Assembly: GCA_033558025.1 (NCBI GenBank)
Contig: JAUCEF010000007.1
Location: 3,534,001 to 3,598,000 of the forward strand
Direction: 5' to 3'
Length of the DNA stretch: 64,000 nt
From: Phytophthora sp. 'mugwort'
Lineage: Eukaryota > Oomycota > Peronosporomycetes > Peronosporales > Peronosporaceae
Part shown: piece by piece, positions 12,101 through 22,037 of the stretch
How the letters are laid out: the number at the start of each line of letters is the position of its first letter
Numbering within the stretch: position 1 is the stretch's first letter
Notes under the pieces: generated by a model
Told to the model about the DNA's origin: nothing
Database searches by the model: none
The model's input: only the letters and a program-made list of their open reading frames with translations
Translations under genes and position numbers: made by a program

Positions 12101-13758
12101 GTGGGAACCGGTTTTTGTTTGTGGAAGTACGTCGTAATCGGATCAAACGGATTGTTGAAGGAGATGAAGTCGTCGACAAATTTGCGACGGCTGCACCTGG
12201 CTCGCTTGCTGCTTACGAACGTGCTTGGACGCTTGCCGAAATCCCCGTCGTCCCTGCTACATTACTCGAGTATTTCAGCGACAGTGCAGATGGAGCAGAT
12301 GCTGCAAAGACGCTTGTTGCTGAGAGCATCCGAAGCTTTTTTGATCTTCAAGTGGGATCACGGGTTGATGCAAGGGACAACCACAATGATTGGCATCCGG
12401 GAACGGTAATTGAAGTAGCTGGAAACTCGGAGTCGGAGCAAGACGACACAACCCGCAAGCAGCAACAGCGTGTGTGCGTTCATTTTGATGCGTTCAGCAG
12501 CAAGTGGAACAAGTGGTTTACATCACGAGACTGGAAATCCAAGCGACTCCAGCCACTGCATACTCGCACATCCAAGTCGACCGAGGTGTTTGAGGTTCAA
12601 GTTGTGCATCGCTTCGCTCAGTTGCCGTCTTCAATTGCGGCATCAGGAGCCGCGCAAACGAATGGTGATGATCATTCGTTTACAGGCGATCTTCCCAGCT
12701 CACAAAAGCTGAGCAGCTACGAACGCGTGTCATTAAACGTGTTTGGAACGCCACTGTTTGTTACCATTGCATCCGACAAGACAGCCCACGATATGCATCA
12801 AGCGCTGTTGCTACAGACTGCTCGCTTTTGGCGAAGCTTTCATGATGATTCCAAGTCGAGTGTAATTCACCCAGACGAAGACTTGAAACACACAAAGCTG
12901 CCGTATGAAGTCCGAGTCGTCAATTTGGAAGATCTTACTAGTGAGCGTGGTGAGCTGTTACCCACGGACTCTAGTGCATTGCTTCAGCACTTTTCTACGC
13001 GTAGTGTCTTAGCACTGGATTGGGTCAATCGCCAGGACTACACAAGTTGCCAAGTACGAGCACCCGAAGACGTGCCAGATGCAGTGACCGAGGCTGCTAA
13101 AACAGACCCGGATTTACGCGCTGATCTTGATGCCGCTGCATCCGTTAAAGAGAAGTCGGAGGATCGGGACGATAAAATGCCAGTAGTTGATGATGATAGT
13201 CCACCGATGTATGCTGTGCCACTGACCAAGTGCATGGATGCTTTAATGCGTGAGGAAGCTATTTCGCTAGAAGATCACTGGGTTTGTGAGCGCTGCGATG
13301 TTCCTCGCGAAGGCACTCGATTATCTGCAATCTGGCGCCTACCAGATCTTGTCATGGTGCAGCTCAAGCGCTTTCAGTATCTCGAGAACCAGCATAAGCA
13401 GAAGGTCCGAGCACTTGTTGATTTTCCACTCAAAGGCCTCGACTTTTCGAAATGGATGGGACGTGAGGACGAAGGTTCATCAGTGTATGATCTTTATGCT
13501 GTGGCGAATCATGTCGGTGGACTCACACGGGGGCACTACACGGCGTATTGCCGCTATGACGCTGATTTCCCAGAGAGTTCAGCGCTCTTCACCCCAAATG
13601 AGAGCGGAGATGTTCAGTGTCCCGAGCTGTGGTTCCGCTTCGATGACGAGAAGGTGTCGGAAATCGCAGCGGGTGATGTAGTCACGGATGCCGCCTACGT
13701 GTTGTTTTATAAGCGCCGTACACTCTCACCTCACAATGTACTTCGATATGCACTCTAG
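9199..13758 (+). CDS. Ubiquitin carboxyl-terminal hydrolase (USP family) with EF-hand, DUSP-like and Tudor-like regions
   Basis: Intronless frame of 1519 residues; it removes ubiquitin from proteins as a C19 cysteine protease. The Cys box (INMGNTCFMNSALQCF, about residues 695-710) and His box (HVGGLTRGHYTAYCR, about 1437-1451) are intact, and two zinc-type CxxC pairs (VCGTCGERKC; VCERCD) lie between them. The N-terminal third has an EF-hand (FDVNYTGKIEFDEL, about residue 190) and a DUSP-like stretch (VLVSTGVWMRLVQVYGGGP, about 415-433). A chromo/Tudor-like segment (DWHPGTVIEV ... VHFDAFSSKWNKWF) is inserted in the catalytic domain near residues 1055-1115. EF-hand plus DUSP plus USP resembles the animal USP32 arrangement. 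The reading frame opens further upstream at a GTG (9136), but 9199 is the first ATG. It is convergent with the kinesin gene, 187 bp away. Confidence 0.93.
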   Translation: MRSSTSPRGGSGSLRRFFSRRRRRGLPGASRRATAASGAAAQRSLAARTRLLDAWSVPELFALRELVHIAVNKTAIAPDVQPDPFAPQRAARGDEPIGTGASSSASSSTTATSATPPSVASIEDLQRQQLLQTRVDSALVRSKRFYFSRRADTRLRVNTRRQFVRLFPLLGRASRAAQRALFRAFDVNYTGKIEFDELCEMLAKVKQARHSSVREMAELAFTWFRGDRSEAVLAPADVKLFAVTVMELGSTSKVQTEHSYDLVASVMKLVLGRGQHQVTAQTFCQEMDCGLGAHVLHVLLAPFGVVKALLDEETILQEVDNTRWKAGDTGYVVSSSWWTQWRRYMQPDHCNNSQQREQEAGEQQVQGRERNTQQQQHIPRGHPRPGPIVNSDICANEQLGTLQPGVAEGKDFVLVSTGVWMRLVQVYGGGPEFPRQIIDVSSSDDQQEMPPREEDGMPNEAASIKMILKSQGGQLQQQVQVEMYPVALQVRLARHDSRHVYLVYARRFLLHRTSSLKEIVHRMGVFPGVNAREVTIWLRRHRLQSWVRLECSLEAPCATVEGLQITSAQELLVDFRALDIEEDPQSIAQQRRRSCIASMLPRTPFTVSMLQPVGNDFVCCPSSSLAKFARTGDWKILRESMAAEQDAAASASTVSARVGPGGVIVGLAKHMEAATRASRGRLVQHVGLRATGLINMGNTCFMNSALQCFAHSPVFREYFLSSRFEAEVNKKNHLGSRGAVAAAYAQLQNSLWRQRDQGYLPPGRFRDEFTRVRRHFEETRQYDAHEFMVALLDCLHEDLNQGCRTIAASFDYDIQEKSSRCLGFGSFASGGELESDDEDQQAHSETARLSSDEVQGDAAWRAYTGVNSSVVVDLFHGQMRSETVCGTCGERKCTFDPNLFFSLPIPESNFVRVEVSVLLQARQVPDRDDDGNDPETALQAVQRGFWLRRGSTVGALCDRIATVHGRASGNRFLFVEVRRNRIKRIVEGDEVVDKFATAAPGSLAAYERAWTLAEIPVVPATLLEYFSDSADGADAAKTLVAESIRSFFDLQVGSRVDARDNHNDWHPGTVIEVAGNSESEQDDTTRKQQQRVCVHFDAFSSKWNKWFTSRDWKSKRLQPLHTRTSKSTEVFEVQVVHRFAQLPSSIAASGAAQTNGDDHSFTGDLPSSQKLSSYERVSLNVFGTPLFVTIASDKTAHDMHQALLLQTARFWRSFHDDSKSSVIHPDEDLKHTKLPYEVRVVNLEDLTSERGELLPTDSSALLQHFSTRSVLALDWVNRQDYTSCQVRAPEDVPDAVTEAAKTDPDLRADLDAAASVKEKSEDRDDKMPVVDDDSPPMYAVPLTKCMDALMREEAISLEDHWVCERCDVPREGTRLSAIWRLPDLVMVQLKRFQYLENQHKQKVRALVDFPLKGLDFSKWMGREDEGSSVYDLYAVANHVGGLTRGHYTAYCRYDADFPESSALFTPNESGDVQCPELWFRFDDEKVSEIAAGDVVTDAAYVLFYKRRTLSPHNVLRYAL

Positions 13759-13945
13759 CTGCTTGTATAGACATACACAACATACCACAATGATTTTGGA
13801 GGTGCAAGCCTTCCCTCGATTTACCCGCCGACTCGCTTGGGCACCCTAATACTACTGCTTCTCACCTTAACAAAACAATATCCTCTGCTTTCCAGACACG
13901 TTTCTTGCTGTTCATACCCCGATTATGAATGAAAACATTGCGACT

Positions 13946-16900
13946 TTACATGCCGCACAGAAACTCCGTCGAGAGTGCCCCATTGCTGCTGTCGACAGCG
14001 GCATTCCGACGAACACGACCGAGCTCCTTCTCAAGCCGACTTGCCGTCTGTTGTGCTCGGTGTAACCTTGCTCGCAGTGTCGCTCGCTCCATTGTCAGTC
14101 GCTGGATGGTCTCGGTGGGCTATGAAAATCGAGGGACAAAACGCGAATGGAACCGCAAGAGGACGTCGTCCAGAGGCAGAAGCAGAAGAAGTACCAGAGG
14201 AGTCGTCAGCACTCCATGACCAGCTGCGCACTACTACAAAGCAGAATCATACACAGCACAGCCCAACACAGACCCAACACGCCAGCATTAGACCCCACAC
14301 TGTGACGGAATGCTACCCGCATTGAGCCCATGAAGAGCCTGCTCTACGACCACTTACTTACTTTAGCGAGGGCCTCATTGCCCACTCCATGAGCACGCAA
14401 GCTGGCGATGTCTCCAGCTCCATTTCGTTGAAGCCGTAAGGTGGCAATTTCACGCCTTAATCGGGTCAATTCATCGGCCTTGTCGTCGCTGTTGTGTCCT
14501 GAATTCTTTTCATCCCCCGCAGCTGCCTCGAGCAAGGAAGACAACAACTGTAGATTGGCACCACTACGTTGTCGCCTACTTTGCAGATCACGCACCGTTT
14601 CTAAGAGCTTCGCGTTATCTCCAAGAGCATGATCCAGTAACGTTTGTAGTTGGACTGGTGGTTCCTCATCGCTCCGTTGAGGCATCTCTGCAGTTGATGA
14701 CGCAGATCGCAATGCCTCCATTTCCCGCTCCAACTCTTCAATGCGTTGCTGAGCTGCCTGCAAAGCGCTTTCAAGTTGCTTCTTGTCGTTTTCTTTATCC
14801 TCACAGTCACTGCTGTTGCGGAGACTGCGCTCCAAGCGGTCAACTTCACGGCGGACCACCTCCTGCTCATGTTCCAGAGCACGTGCATCCTCCACCGCCT
14901 TCTCATCCAGCACTTTGGCCATTTCGTCACGATTGGAACGCACGGTTTGCTCCAAGTCGTCTAGCTTCTTCCTCAACTCGTTCTCAGCTTGGTTCTGTTT
15001 CGTCTCTTCATCGGCAGCCAATGTTCGCAACTGCTGAAGCTGGAACTCCGCGAACTTTGTAGCAGCACTGGATGTTTCGAGCTCGTCCTGCGTGGTTTGC
15101 AGCTCCTTTTCGAGGCGATGAATGGCGTCCTGATAAATGTCAAGCTTCCGTCCTAGACGCGAGCTTAGCGAGTTCACACGACGGATCTCACGGTACGCGT
15201 CGCTGACGCCTCCATCACCGTCTTCACTAGCATCGAAACCATCCACTGAAATGCAATCGTCACCAATCTCGTCCTCATCACCTGAAGCGTAACTGGTCGA
15301 GTTCGAGTCCGTGACCACCGAGGATCCAGACTTCGGGCTGGGTGGACTGCATAGCATCGGCTTCTTTGAATACATTAACTCCGTCACTTCGTCAAACAGC
15401 GAACGGTACACGTTCAGTAGTTCTTGCATTTCCTGCATCTCTTCGCTCGGTACAGTCGATGCTTCCAATATGGGCGTATCCTGTTCGTCTTCTTCGCTAT
15501 CCTGCTGAGGATCCATCGGTACAGCGTCACTGACACGGCGTCGTTCTTCTTCAACAAAGGCCTTCCACTCTAACAGCTCACAAAGCTCGTGACGGATCAG
15601 ATCGTTCTCAGCCTCGGCCTCTTGAGACCGCTGCAGAATTTCCTCGATCTGATGTTGTTGTTCTTGCACCTTCTTGTGTAGTTCACGTTCGCGCTTCTCA
15701 GCTGCTACTAAAGCAGCAGAAGTTTCACCATCATCCGCAGTGTGCTCCTGGTTGTCTACATGATGGTAGCGTGCAGCAGCACTGCTGTATCGTTTAGGAG
15801 CGGGAAGCATCGACATCCGTGGGGCTTGAAGCTTGCTTGGCTTCAATTGGTATGGACGTCGGCTGCTCTTGTACCGATCAGGGTCGAACGTGACCTCTTT
15901 ATACTCCTCAAACCGACAAATCATGCGGTACAGCAGCATCTCAAGGCGGTCGCAACGGATCTCCACAACATCCCGCTCTTGCTGCTGAGGTTCGTCTCCA
16001 TTTTCCTCTGCAATATCAGCAGGTGACATGGCACCACTAGCGCGCAGCAGCTTCTGCATTATATCCAACGCCGGTTCCCATCGGTTTTGCTTCTTCTTTT
16101 CCTGAGCTCGAGCCTCTGCTTCAGCCTCAGCAATTGCCTTAAGCCGCATCATGTGCTCATTCCTTACAGGATTAACGTCAGTATTATCAGGGATAGAGCT
16201 CATCGTGCCGACATTGCTACGCAAAGCAGCGATTTCTTGCATCAGCTTCTCAATCCGCTCTTTGAGCACAGGAACCAGCGAGTCCGCATCCTCGTTCTGT
16301 ACAGCATTATTCTTGATAAACTTAGCGCGCTGAGCGAACTTCAATGTGCTCAACGTTTCTGTGAAATACTTCTCTTCAGGCGAAATAGTAGCCACAATAC
16401 TCGTGATAGCGTTGCCACCCAGAGCGTCACGTAGAAGGAAAGTAAGCTTCGAGTCACGGTAGTGCACATGTCTCTTTTGGCCGTTGCTGACGTCAACCAG
16501 CGCCATGATCACGTTGCCCAGCGCCGACAACGACTTGTTAATCTGTGCCGCCTCCTTCAGTCGCTTGCCATGAACTCGCGTCTGTCGCTGCTTTTCACTA
16601 CCAGCCAAATCCACCAAATGCAAGCAAGAACGGCGTGTACGCTTCACGCCAGCTGACGTGCGCTCCTCTAGCACCAATTTAACCGAGAAAACAGCGTGAG
16701 AGCGCGAACTTTCGCGATTCATATCTGTGGACGAGATATGACGGTTCTGTGAGCCAAGCTGCAGCAACGTCAGCGCTTCCTCTTCGCTACCCACATCGAT
16801 CTCCCGTAGCTGATCCACATACACCTCCTTGTTGCGGTCTTCACGAAGACTCTTGGGCTGCTGAGCAGCGACTGAACCACTCGGTTCCAACAGATCGAAC

Positions 16901-17734
16901 ACCTTTTCATTGTAAATCTCCAAGTACGAGCACGCCAGCGTGTATTGCACCGCTCGTTCCTGTTCCTCTCCATGGTAAAATGCAGCATTGCGTTCACGTG
17001 ACAACGCTGCAAGTCTCTGGAACAAATAGTCTAAAATACGCGGCGTCAGGCCACGTAGCGGGGAAATCCGTAATTCATGAGCGCTCGCAGTCGTTCCACC
17101 CAGCATTGTAAACGTCTTGCCTGAGCCAGTCTGTCCGTACGCGAAAATGCTGCCGTTGTATCCCTCAATAGTGTTCTCTACGGCCGCGCGACCTGCATCC
17201 TGGAAAATGTCGTCCTGCTGACAGTTTTCCATGAACACGCGGTCGAAACCGAATCTCTTTTCCTGTTGAGACGCCGGCGCTAGCGTCACGCCACGTTGAT
17301 CCGGTGCTACTTCCACACATTTCTTCTTGTCCTTGCCGGGCGACGGTCTGATACGAAGCAGAACGCGGATGTTATCCGACTGTGTATCCGGTCCATTGGA
17401 TGACACGCAGCTCGAAGCAGCAGTCGGATTACTCAGCGGTCGTGGTACCTGCACTAGAGGCTGAGGATGAGTCTCCTGCACCTGATTGTTCGTATGACTG
17501 ACCGGGAACTGCAGGCGCTTGGGCGGACGCTGGAGCATGGGCGACGGAATCTTAGCCGGTCTGGCCGCGCCTAAGCCCGCGCTGGGCGGCGTCAGGAATG
17601 ATGGCTTGGCCGTCTTACGGCCTCCCGGAACTGGAATGCTGCAGCATAGGATACTATGAGAACGCTGAACTGTGAACTCTCTTAAGAGAGAGAGAGGGGA
17701 ATTTAACTACGCACCGAGACGACGGGAAGGGCAT
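13946..17734 (-). CDS. Kinesin-12/KIF15-like motor protein
   Basis: Three-exon minus-strand gene, 1150 residues in my model. Exon 1 (17734-17715) is only 20 bp and encodes MPFPSS plus two bases; exon 2 is 17638-14362; exon 3 is 14101-13946. Both introns are GT-AG (76 and 260 bp) and in phase. The motor, about residues 95-460, shows the P-loop GQTGSGKT (175-182), SSRSHAVF, the switch-II motif LVDLAGSEKQ and NKSLSALGNVI: a plus-end-type, N-terminal ATP-driven microtubule motor. The neck FAQRAKFIKNNAVQNED is typical of the kinesin-12 (KIF15) class. The remaining ~650 residues are mostly charged coiled coil, and exon 3 (ERATLRARLHRAQQTASRLE) continues it. Without the splice the frame ends in five spurious residues after a tandem GTAAGTAAGT donor. 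The exact class is inferred from the neck motif. Confidence 0.9.
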
Positions 17735-18785
17735 CCTTAAGCCATACACAATAGCTCCCAAAGCTCTGCTGGTTTCCTTCTCGAAACTAGGCAGCCAGTC
17801 GCGCCTGTTTTGTATTCGGGGACGTAACTGCAGAGAACAAGACTAGGGGGTTAAAGAGTGACGACGTATTACGCCTCGACAGGCGGCTTAGGCGTTGACC
17901 CTGGCCTGGCTTCTTCCTCTTCTAGCTGGGGAGGAATGCGCAGACGCAGGGAAGGAATGCCGCGGCCGAACTGAAAATTACGGAGAAAACCGGCTTTTTA
18001 CGCTAATTCGTGGAAGGTTAGTGATGAATTAGCGTCCCCATCTGACTGGATCAAACGTTGCCACACTGGAGTTCAGTGAACTGGATGCGAGACGGCTTTT
18101 GACCGCAGATGGCTACATATGTGCTACGACCACCTGGACGACATGGCTACAGGCAACGGTTGAACGTTCGCGACTATAGCGGCGCCAAGTTTGATCAGAA
18201 CCAGCCTGTCGAAATCCTTTCGATGCTCCTGACCGGCAGGTTCTGCTTCTGGTCCTGAATGCAAGCAAGTTCCGCAAAGCTGCAATCGCGAGACTTGACA
18301 TACAGCGCTCACCAAAGATCAGACACACGGGGCCACGATGAATGGAGCGCATAAGGATAGCATAGCAAGCAGGACTATGGTCAGAAATCACGCGGGTCAT
18401 AGCTTCTACCCCTATTTAGAGAGAAAACTGTGATTCAATGAAAGCTCTCGCAAGGACAAGGTTAGCTACAACAATTGCATCGGAGTGTAGCTCTGGATGT
18501 TTACATCGTTTGGCCCAAAGTGACTTTGATCCCCCCAGAAGGTTCATTTATAACTGGGAAATAGTACTCCCGCACGTTGTGAAAGATCTTGATATCGGAA
18601 ACCTGAACTGATCGTTGGTGGTTTTTACTACAACGGGGTGATAGACGGTCTGCCCAAGTCAAATATAGGCTAGCTAAGACATAGAGAGGTTATTGTGCAA
18701 GGCAGGCAATCAACACTACAGTTTTAAGGCCCTATTCTGAGCATCGTCATCTCACCAGAACACTGCACACATCCTCGTCGTCGGG
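17735..18785. other. Divergent intergenic region, no gene seen
   Basis: About 1.05 kb between the kinesin start and the TMBIM-like gene. The only open frames (around 18113-18400, minus) have low-quality, unpatterned translations and no recognisable motif. Presumably holds the promoters of both neighbours. Confidence 0.5.
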
Positions 18786-18787
18786 CA

Positions 18788-18794
18788 TCATTCG
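18788..18794 (+). promoter_or_regulatory. Possible oomycete Inr (TCATTCG)
   Basis: TCATTCG fits the TCATTYY initiator core and lies about 130 bp upstream of the first in-frame ATG of the TMBIM-like gene. If it marks transcription start, translation from the ATG at 18918 is favoured. Chance occurrence is possible. Confidence 0.25.
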
Positions 18795-18917
18795 ACCTCG
18801 TCCTCATCTACGAGTAAACACATTGGCTCCTTGGAGGGCAAAGTCCATCGAGTGGCTCGAACGCCGTTTTTGCAGGCACAAATTCGCAAGGTTGGCGGCG
18901 ATATAAGCCCCATCAAG

Positions 18918-20048
18918 ATGATGTACCCGGCCACGCGTGGGCCTTCATCGAGGGTGGCGGTGGATCTCGGCGAGACGGACGAAACTAACAACGAAGTCTG
19001 GACAACAAGCGGGTCGCATCGATTGCCTCCACTCGAACCTTCTCAACCTGGGACTGCTCCAAGACCACGATCATATTGGCGACGGCGGTACGAGCTGTGG
19101 GCCCGTAGCGATGAAAACCAGGAAAACCGGACTCGGAAGGGGAACGCTCTTGGTACAATCGCGACACTTCCAATGTCCATGCAGATCGCATTCCGACGCA
19201 AAATGCTGTCTATCTTTGCGCTTCAGTTAATGGTACTTACGACCCTTGTGGCCTCACTAACGTATGATACCCAGTTGAGTGAGTGGACACACGAGACTTT
19301 CAAAAGGACGGTCGATCTTTTGGGGCCGCTCGTAGGGTCCATTGCAGCTCTCGGCGCTGTTTATGTTGTGCGCACTCACTTTCCACTGAATTGGCTTATG
19401 GTCGCCGCCTTCAGCTTCGTGCTTAGTCTTCTGGTGGCAGGCGTTCAGACGTGGCTGGATACCCCCGCAGGGTTATTCTGCTGCGGCTTCACCTTCGTGA
19501 CAGTGTGCGTCATGATTGTGCTCTCGGGTCTCTCGTATCGATATTATGGAGATGCAATTCCGTCAGGTCCAAGCGCTGGTTTACAGCCCGACACTGACGG
19601 CGAAATGGTGCTTCGATCGTCGCTGGTTTCTGGTTGTATGGCATTTGCTGTATCTGCCATCATTTCGGGTATTCTGTACGGCATCTTGGGCGGGTCTGAT
19701 GGCTTTGTGTCACTGCGAGCATTAGGATACTCGTTGACACTGGAGCTGGTGCTCATCGTGTGGTTCTCGTACGACGCCAGCAGCATGTACAGCATCATGA
19801 CGCCTGACGAATACATGAGCGGTGTCGTGTACTTCTACGTGGACCTCATCGTGCTCACGTGCGCCGCCTTCTTCCTCGCCGGCGTCATGTTCGTGGCGGC
19901 CATGTTCTGCCCCACGGCGAGTTTTGGCTACTGCAACTGCAACGGCTGCTTGTGCTTCAGTCGAGCGCGACGAGATGACGACAACGACGACGCAGGCGTG
20001 ACCCCGTACGACGTCGATGAGGACGCCGCCATCTCCTACGACGCCTGA
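18918..20048 (+). CDS. Bax inhibitor-1 / TMBIM (LFG) family multipass membrane protein
   Basis: From the first ATG the product is 376 residues. A polar N-terminal tail of about 90 residues precedes seven hydrophobic segments, starting with MLSIFALQLMVLTTLVASL. Family hallmarks are THFPLNWLMVAAFSFVLSLL in the second/third helices and the closing block YDASSMYSIMTPDEYMSGVV followed by YFYVDLIVL, which matches the conserved (S/T)P(D/E)EY ... LYxDxI signature of BI-1/TMBIM proteins. These are ER, Golgi or plasma-membrane Ca2+-leak and cell-death-suppressing proteins. The tail is acidic and rich in D/N. The frame stays open upstream to about 18741 with no ATG (18831 is TTG), so a short upstream exon carrying another start cannot be excluded. 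It is 127 bp upstream of the SRR1-like gene, same strand. Confidence 0.85.
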   Translation: MMYPATRGPSSRVAVDLGETDETNNEVWTTSGSHRLPPLEPSQPGTAPRPRSYWRRRYELWARSDENQENRTRKGNALGTIATLPMSMQIAFRRKMLSIFALQLMVLTTLVASLTYDTQLSEWTHETFKRTVDLLGPLVGSIAALGAVYVVRTHFPLNWLMVAAFSFVLSLLVAGVQTWLDTPAGLFCCGFTFVTVCVMIVLSGLSYRYYGDAIPSGPSAGLQPDTDGEMVLRSSLVSGCMAFAVSAIISGILYGILGGSDGFVSLRALGYSLTLELVLIVWFSYDASSMYSIMTPDEYMSGVVYFYVDLIVLTCAAFFLAGVMFVAAMFCPTASFGYCNCNGCLCFSRARRDDDNDDAGVTPYDVDEDAAISYDA

Positions 20049-20175
20049 GAGAGCGTGGATAGCAATCACTATAATGTACATTTACACCAACCTACATCAA
20101 ATGGCTACGTCTTTATAGCTACAATAATAAACATAGATTCCTGTTGATTGGCTAATAGTGGCGCTGAGGTCCAAC

Positions 20176-21513
20176 ATGGAGCAGGAATGGCAGCTAGTAT
20201 CGCGCTGTCGACGCGGGAAGCCTCGGAATGGGGCTTCTCGAACCCGATCGGCGTCATCGAAGGCCTATGCAGCTGGAGCGAATGGTGAGAAGCACTAAAC
20301 CAATCGGAATGGCGTCGTTACGGTTGGAAATGGCTCTGCATCAATGTATTAACGGCTGGTCAGCAGCGCCACTGCGTTGCTTCAATTGGTTATGCAACGC
20401 TTTCGTGCTTGCTGCGGCTTTCTTGGTGCAATTGCTGACGATTTAAGCTCATTTCGTGACTGTAGTTGCAGTCGGTGAAGAGGAGGTGGAGCCTGTGCCC
20501 GAGGTGTCCGCGGAGAAGCAGACGCAGATCATTCGACGCGTTCGCGCTGTTGTCGCCGTGCTGCGAGGCTCGTTGCTGCTTCAAGACGCACTTCGTGTGA
20601 TCGTGGAGCACTTTAAGTTGGATGAAGTCAAGACGTCAGTTGAGAAAGAGATCGCAGGAGTTGACGCAGAAGAAGAGACCGAGGACGGTCCGACGCTCGT
20701 GGGCTACGGGCTTGGGAGCTTCTGCGCGTCTTCTAACGCCGTGCATCAATTGGGCTTCCTGGTGGCATTAAGAGAAGCATTGGATGGAGGAAAGGCACGT
20801 GATGAAGTCGAAAGTGCAGGGAGATCAGAGAGGATTCAGCACCGCGTCGAGGTTTTCGACCCCGCCATGAACAAGGTCAGTGACCATGCATCTTTGTCTC
20901 AAATAGGGGCATCCTGAGCCACTTTAACGAACGAACTTCTTGTGCTATATGGTAATTAGAGCGACGCTGCGATCGCGGAGCACTTCCAGCTTCAGATAAT
21001 CCAGGAGAACGAGCATGGGCGGCGGCAGGTGGACTCCAACACGGTGTTTTTCATGCCACATTGTGGCAAGGCTCTTTACCAGAACGTACTCGCTTGCAAC
21101 TGGGGTCCTGCTATCAAAAATCTTGTGATTATCGGCAACAGGTACACAGACAAGGCGTCTCAAGAGGGCATTCATGGTAATAACGGGTTGGTTGTCACTT
21201 TGGTCGTTTATTTAGTTTCTCAGCGTATGGAGACCGCGTGCTTGCAGCCAAAGAGCGCCAGGAACTGCTGCTCGTCGGCGTGTTGCCGTATGTGGCCGAA
21301 CTACCGTTGTCGTGCGGCGTCGCCAAGAACCACGAGGACTTTGCGCGGTATGAGGCAGCCTTCAACGACCTGAGCATGCATCGATTCCCATCTGAGTTGC
21401 TGGACCGCGCGCTTCGAGACGACTCCAAGCTCAACGAGATGATGGCTACTGTAGCTCTTTCAAAGGATGAACTCATCGCAGTGGACCACCAAACCGAATG
21501 CCATCCATGTTGA
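20176..21513 (+). CDS. SRR1: SRR1-domain protein
   Basis: Four exons, 20176-20284, 20466-20875, 20960-21141 and 21216-21513, joined in phase by GT-AG introns, give 332 residues. The SRR1 signature is complete: GYGLGSFCASSNAVHQLGFL (conserved G.GS(F/P)..S..A..QL), VEVFDPAMN, then NTVFFMPHCGKALYQNVL with CNWG, and finally IIGNSFSAYGDRVL across the last junction. In plants and yeast SRR1 proteins act in light/clock output and heme-linked regulation; the biochemical role is not settled and the oomycete role is unknown. For exon 2, an acceptor six bases further on (20472) also keeps frame. The last junction must use the TTTAG acceptor at 21215; the later CTCAG destroys the motif. Confidence 0.9.
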
Positions 21514-22037
21514 AGTTGCCTCCCAAGAGTCATAACACCTCACAACCCATGACCAACCTACTTATTCCAGCACCTTTTTGCAGTCGAGAAGAGTCGCTAG
21601 TGGCGTGTGAAACCACGGTAACCGTAGAAGGAATCTCACAACGGTCTGCTGCCAGTCTCATAGAATTTTTGTAGTTGGAAGCACTGTTACTTTCGGGGAA
21701 GCTCTAGAGCTGGCCACAACGTCTGTAGCATCGCACATCCAACGCGTCTGCGAACGGTGACGTTGGACGTCGTAAGAGCCGGCATCGGGTCGACGCGTCC
21801 GTTTCCGTCCCGCGCACGTTTCTCCTTTCTCCTCCCGGTACGGCTAGTGCTGCCCGGTTCGCACTTCCCAGCGTTCTCCTCTTTCCGTGTGTCTGCACAG
21901 TGGACATGACATTTGCACGGTGCATCGGAGGTGAACCTGACCCTTTGTGTTGTGCAGTAGTGCCCGGTGACCTCCCTCCCGGGCGGATGAAAGTGCGCCA
22001 GCTTCTGGGTTGGACACGCCCCACAACCGCGACGGAC
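21514..22037. other. Intergenic region upstream of kinase
   Basis: About 0.5 kb. The kinase frame stays open back to about 21900 and includes in-frame ATGs at 21906 and 21987, so part of this could be coding if an upstream start is used. Minus-strand open frames here have no recognisable motif and I do not support them. Confidence 0.5.

Noticed and set aside
18113..18400. Small minus-strand gene between kinesin and TMBIM-like genes
   Set aside because: Overlapping frames of similar length, no domain, no clear context; fits chance.
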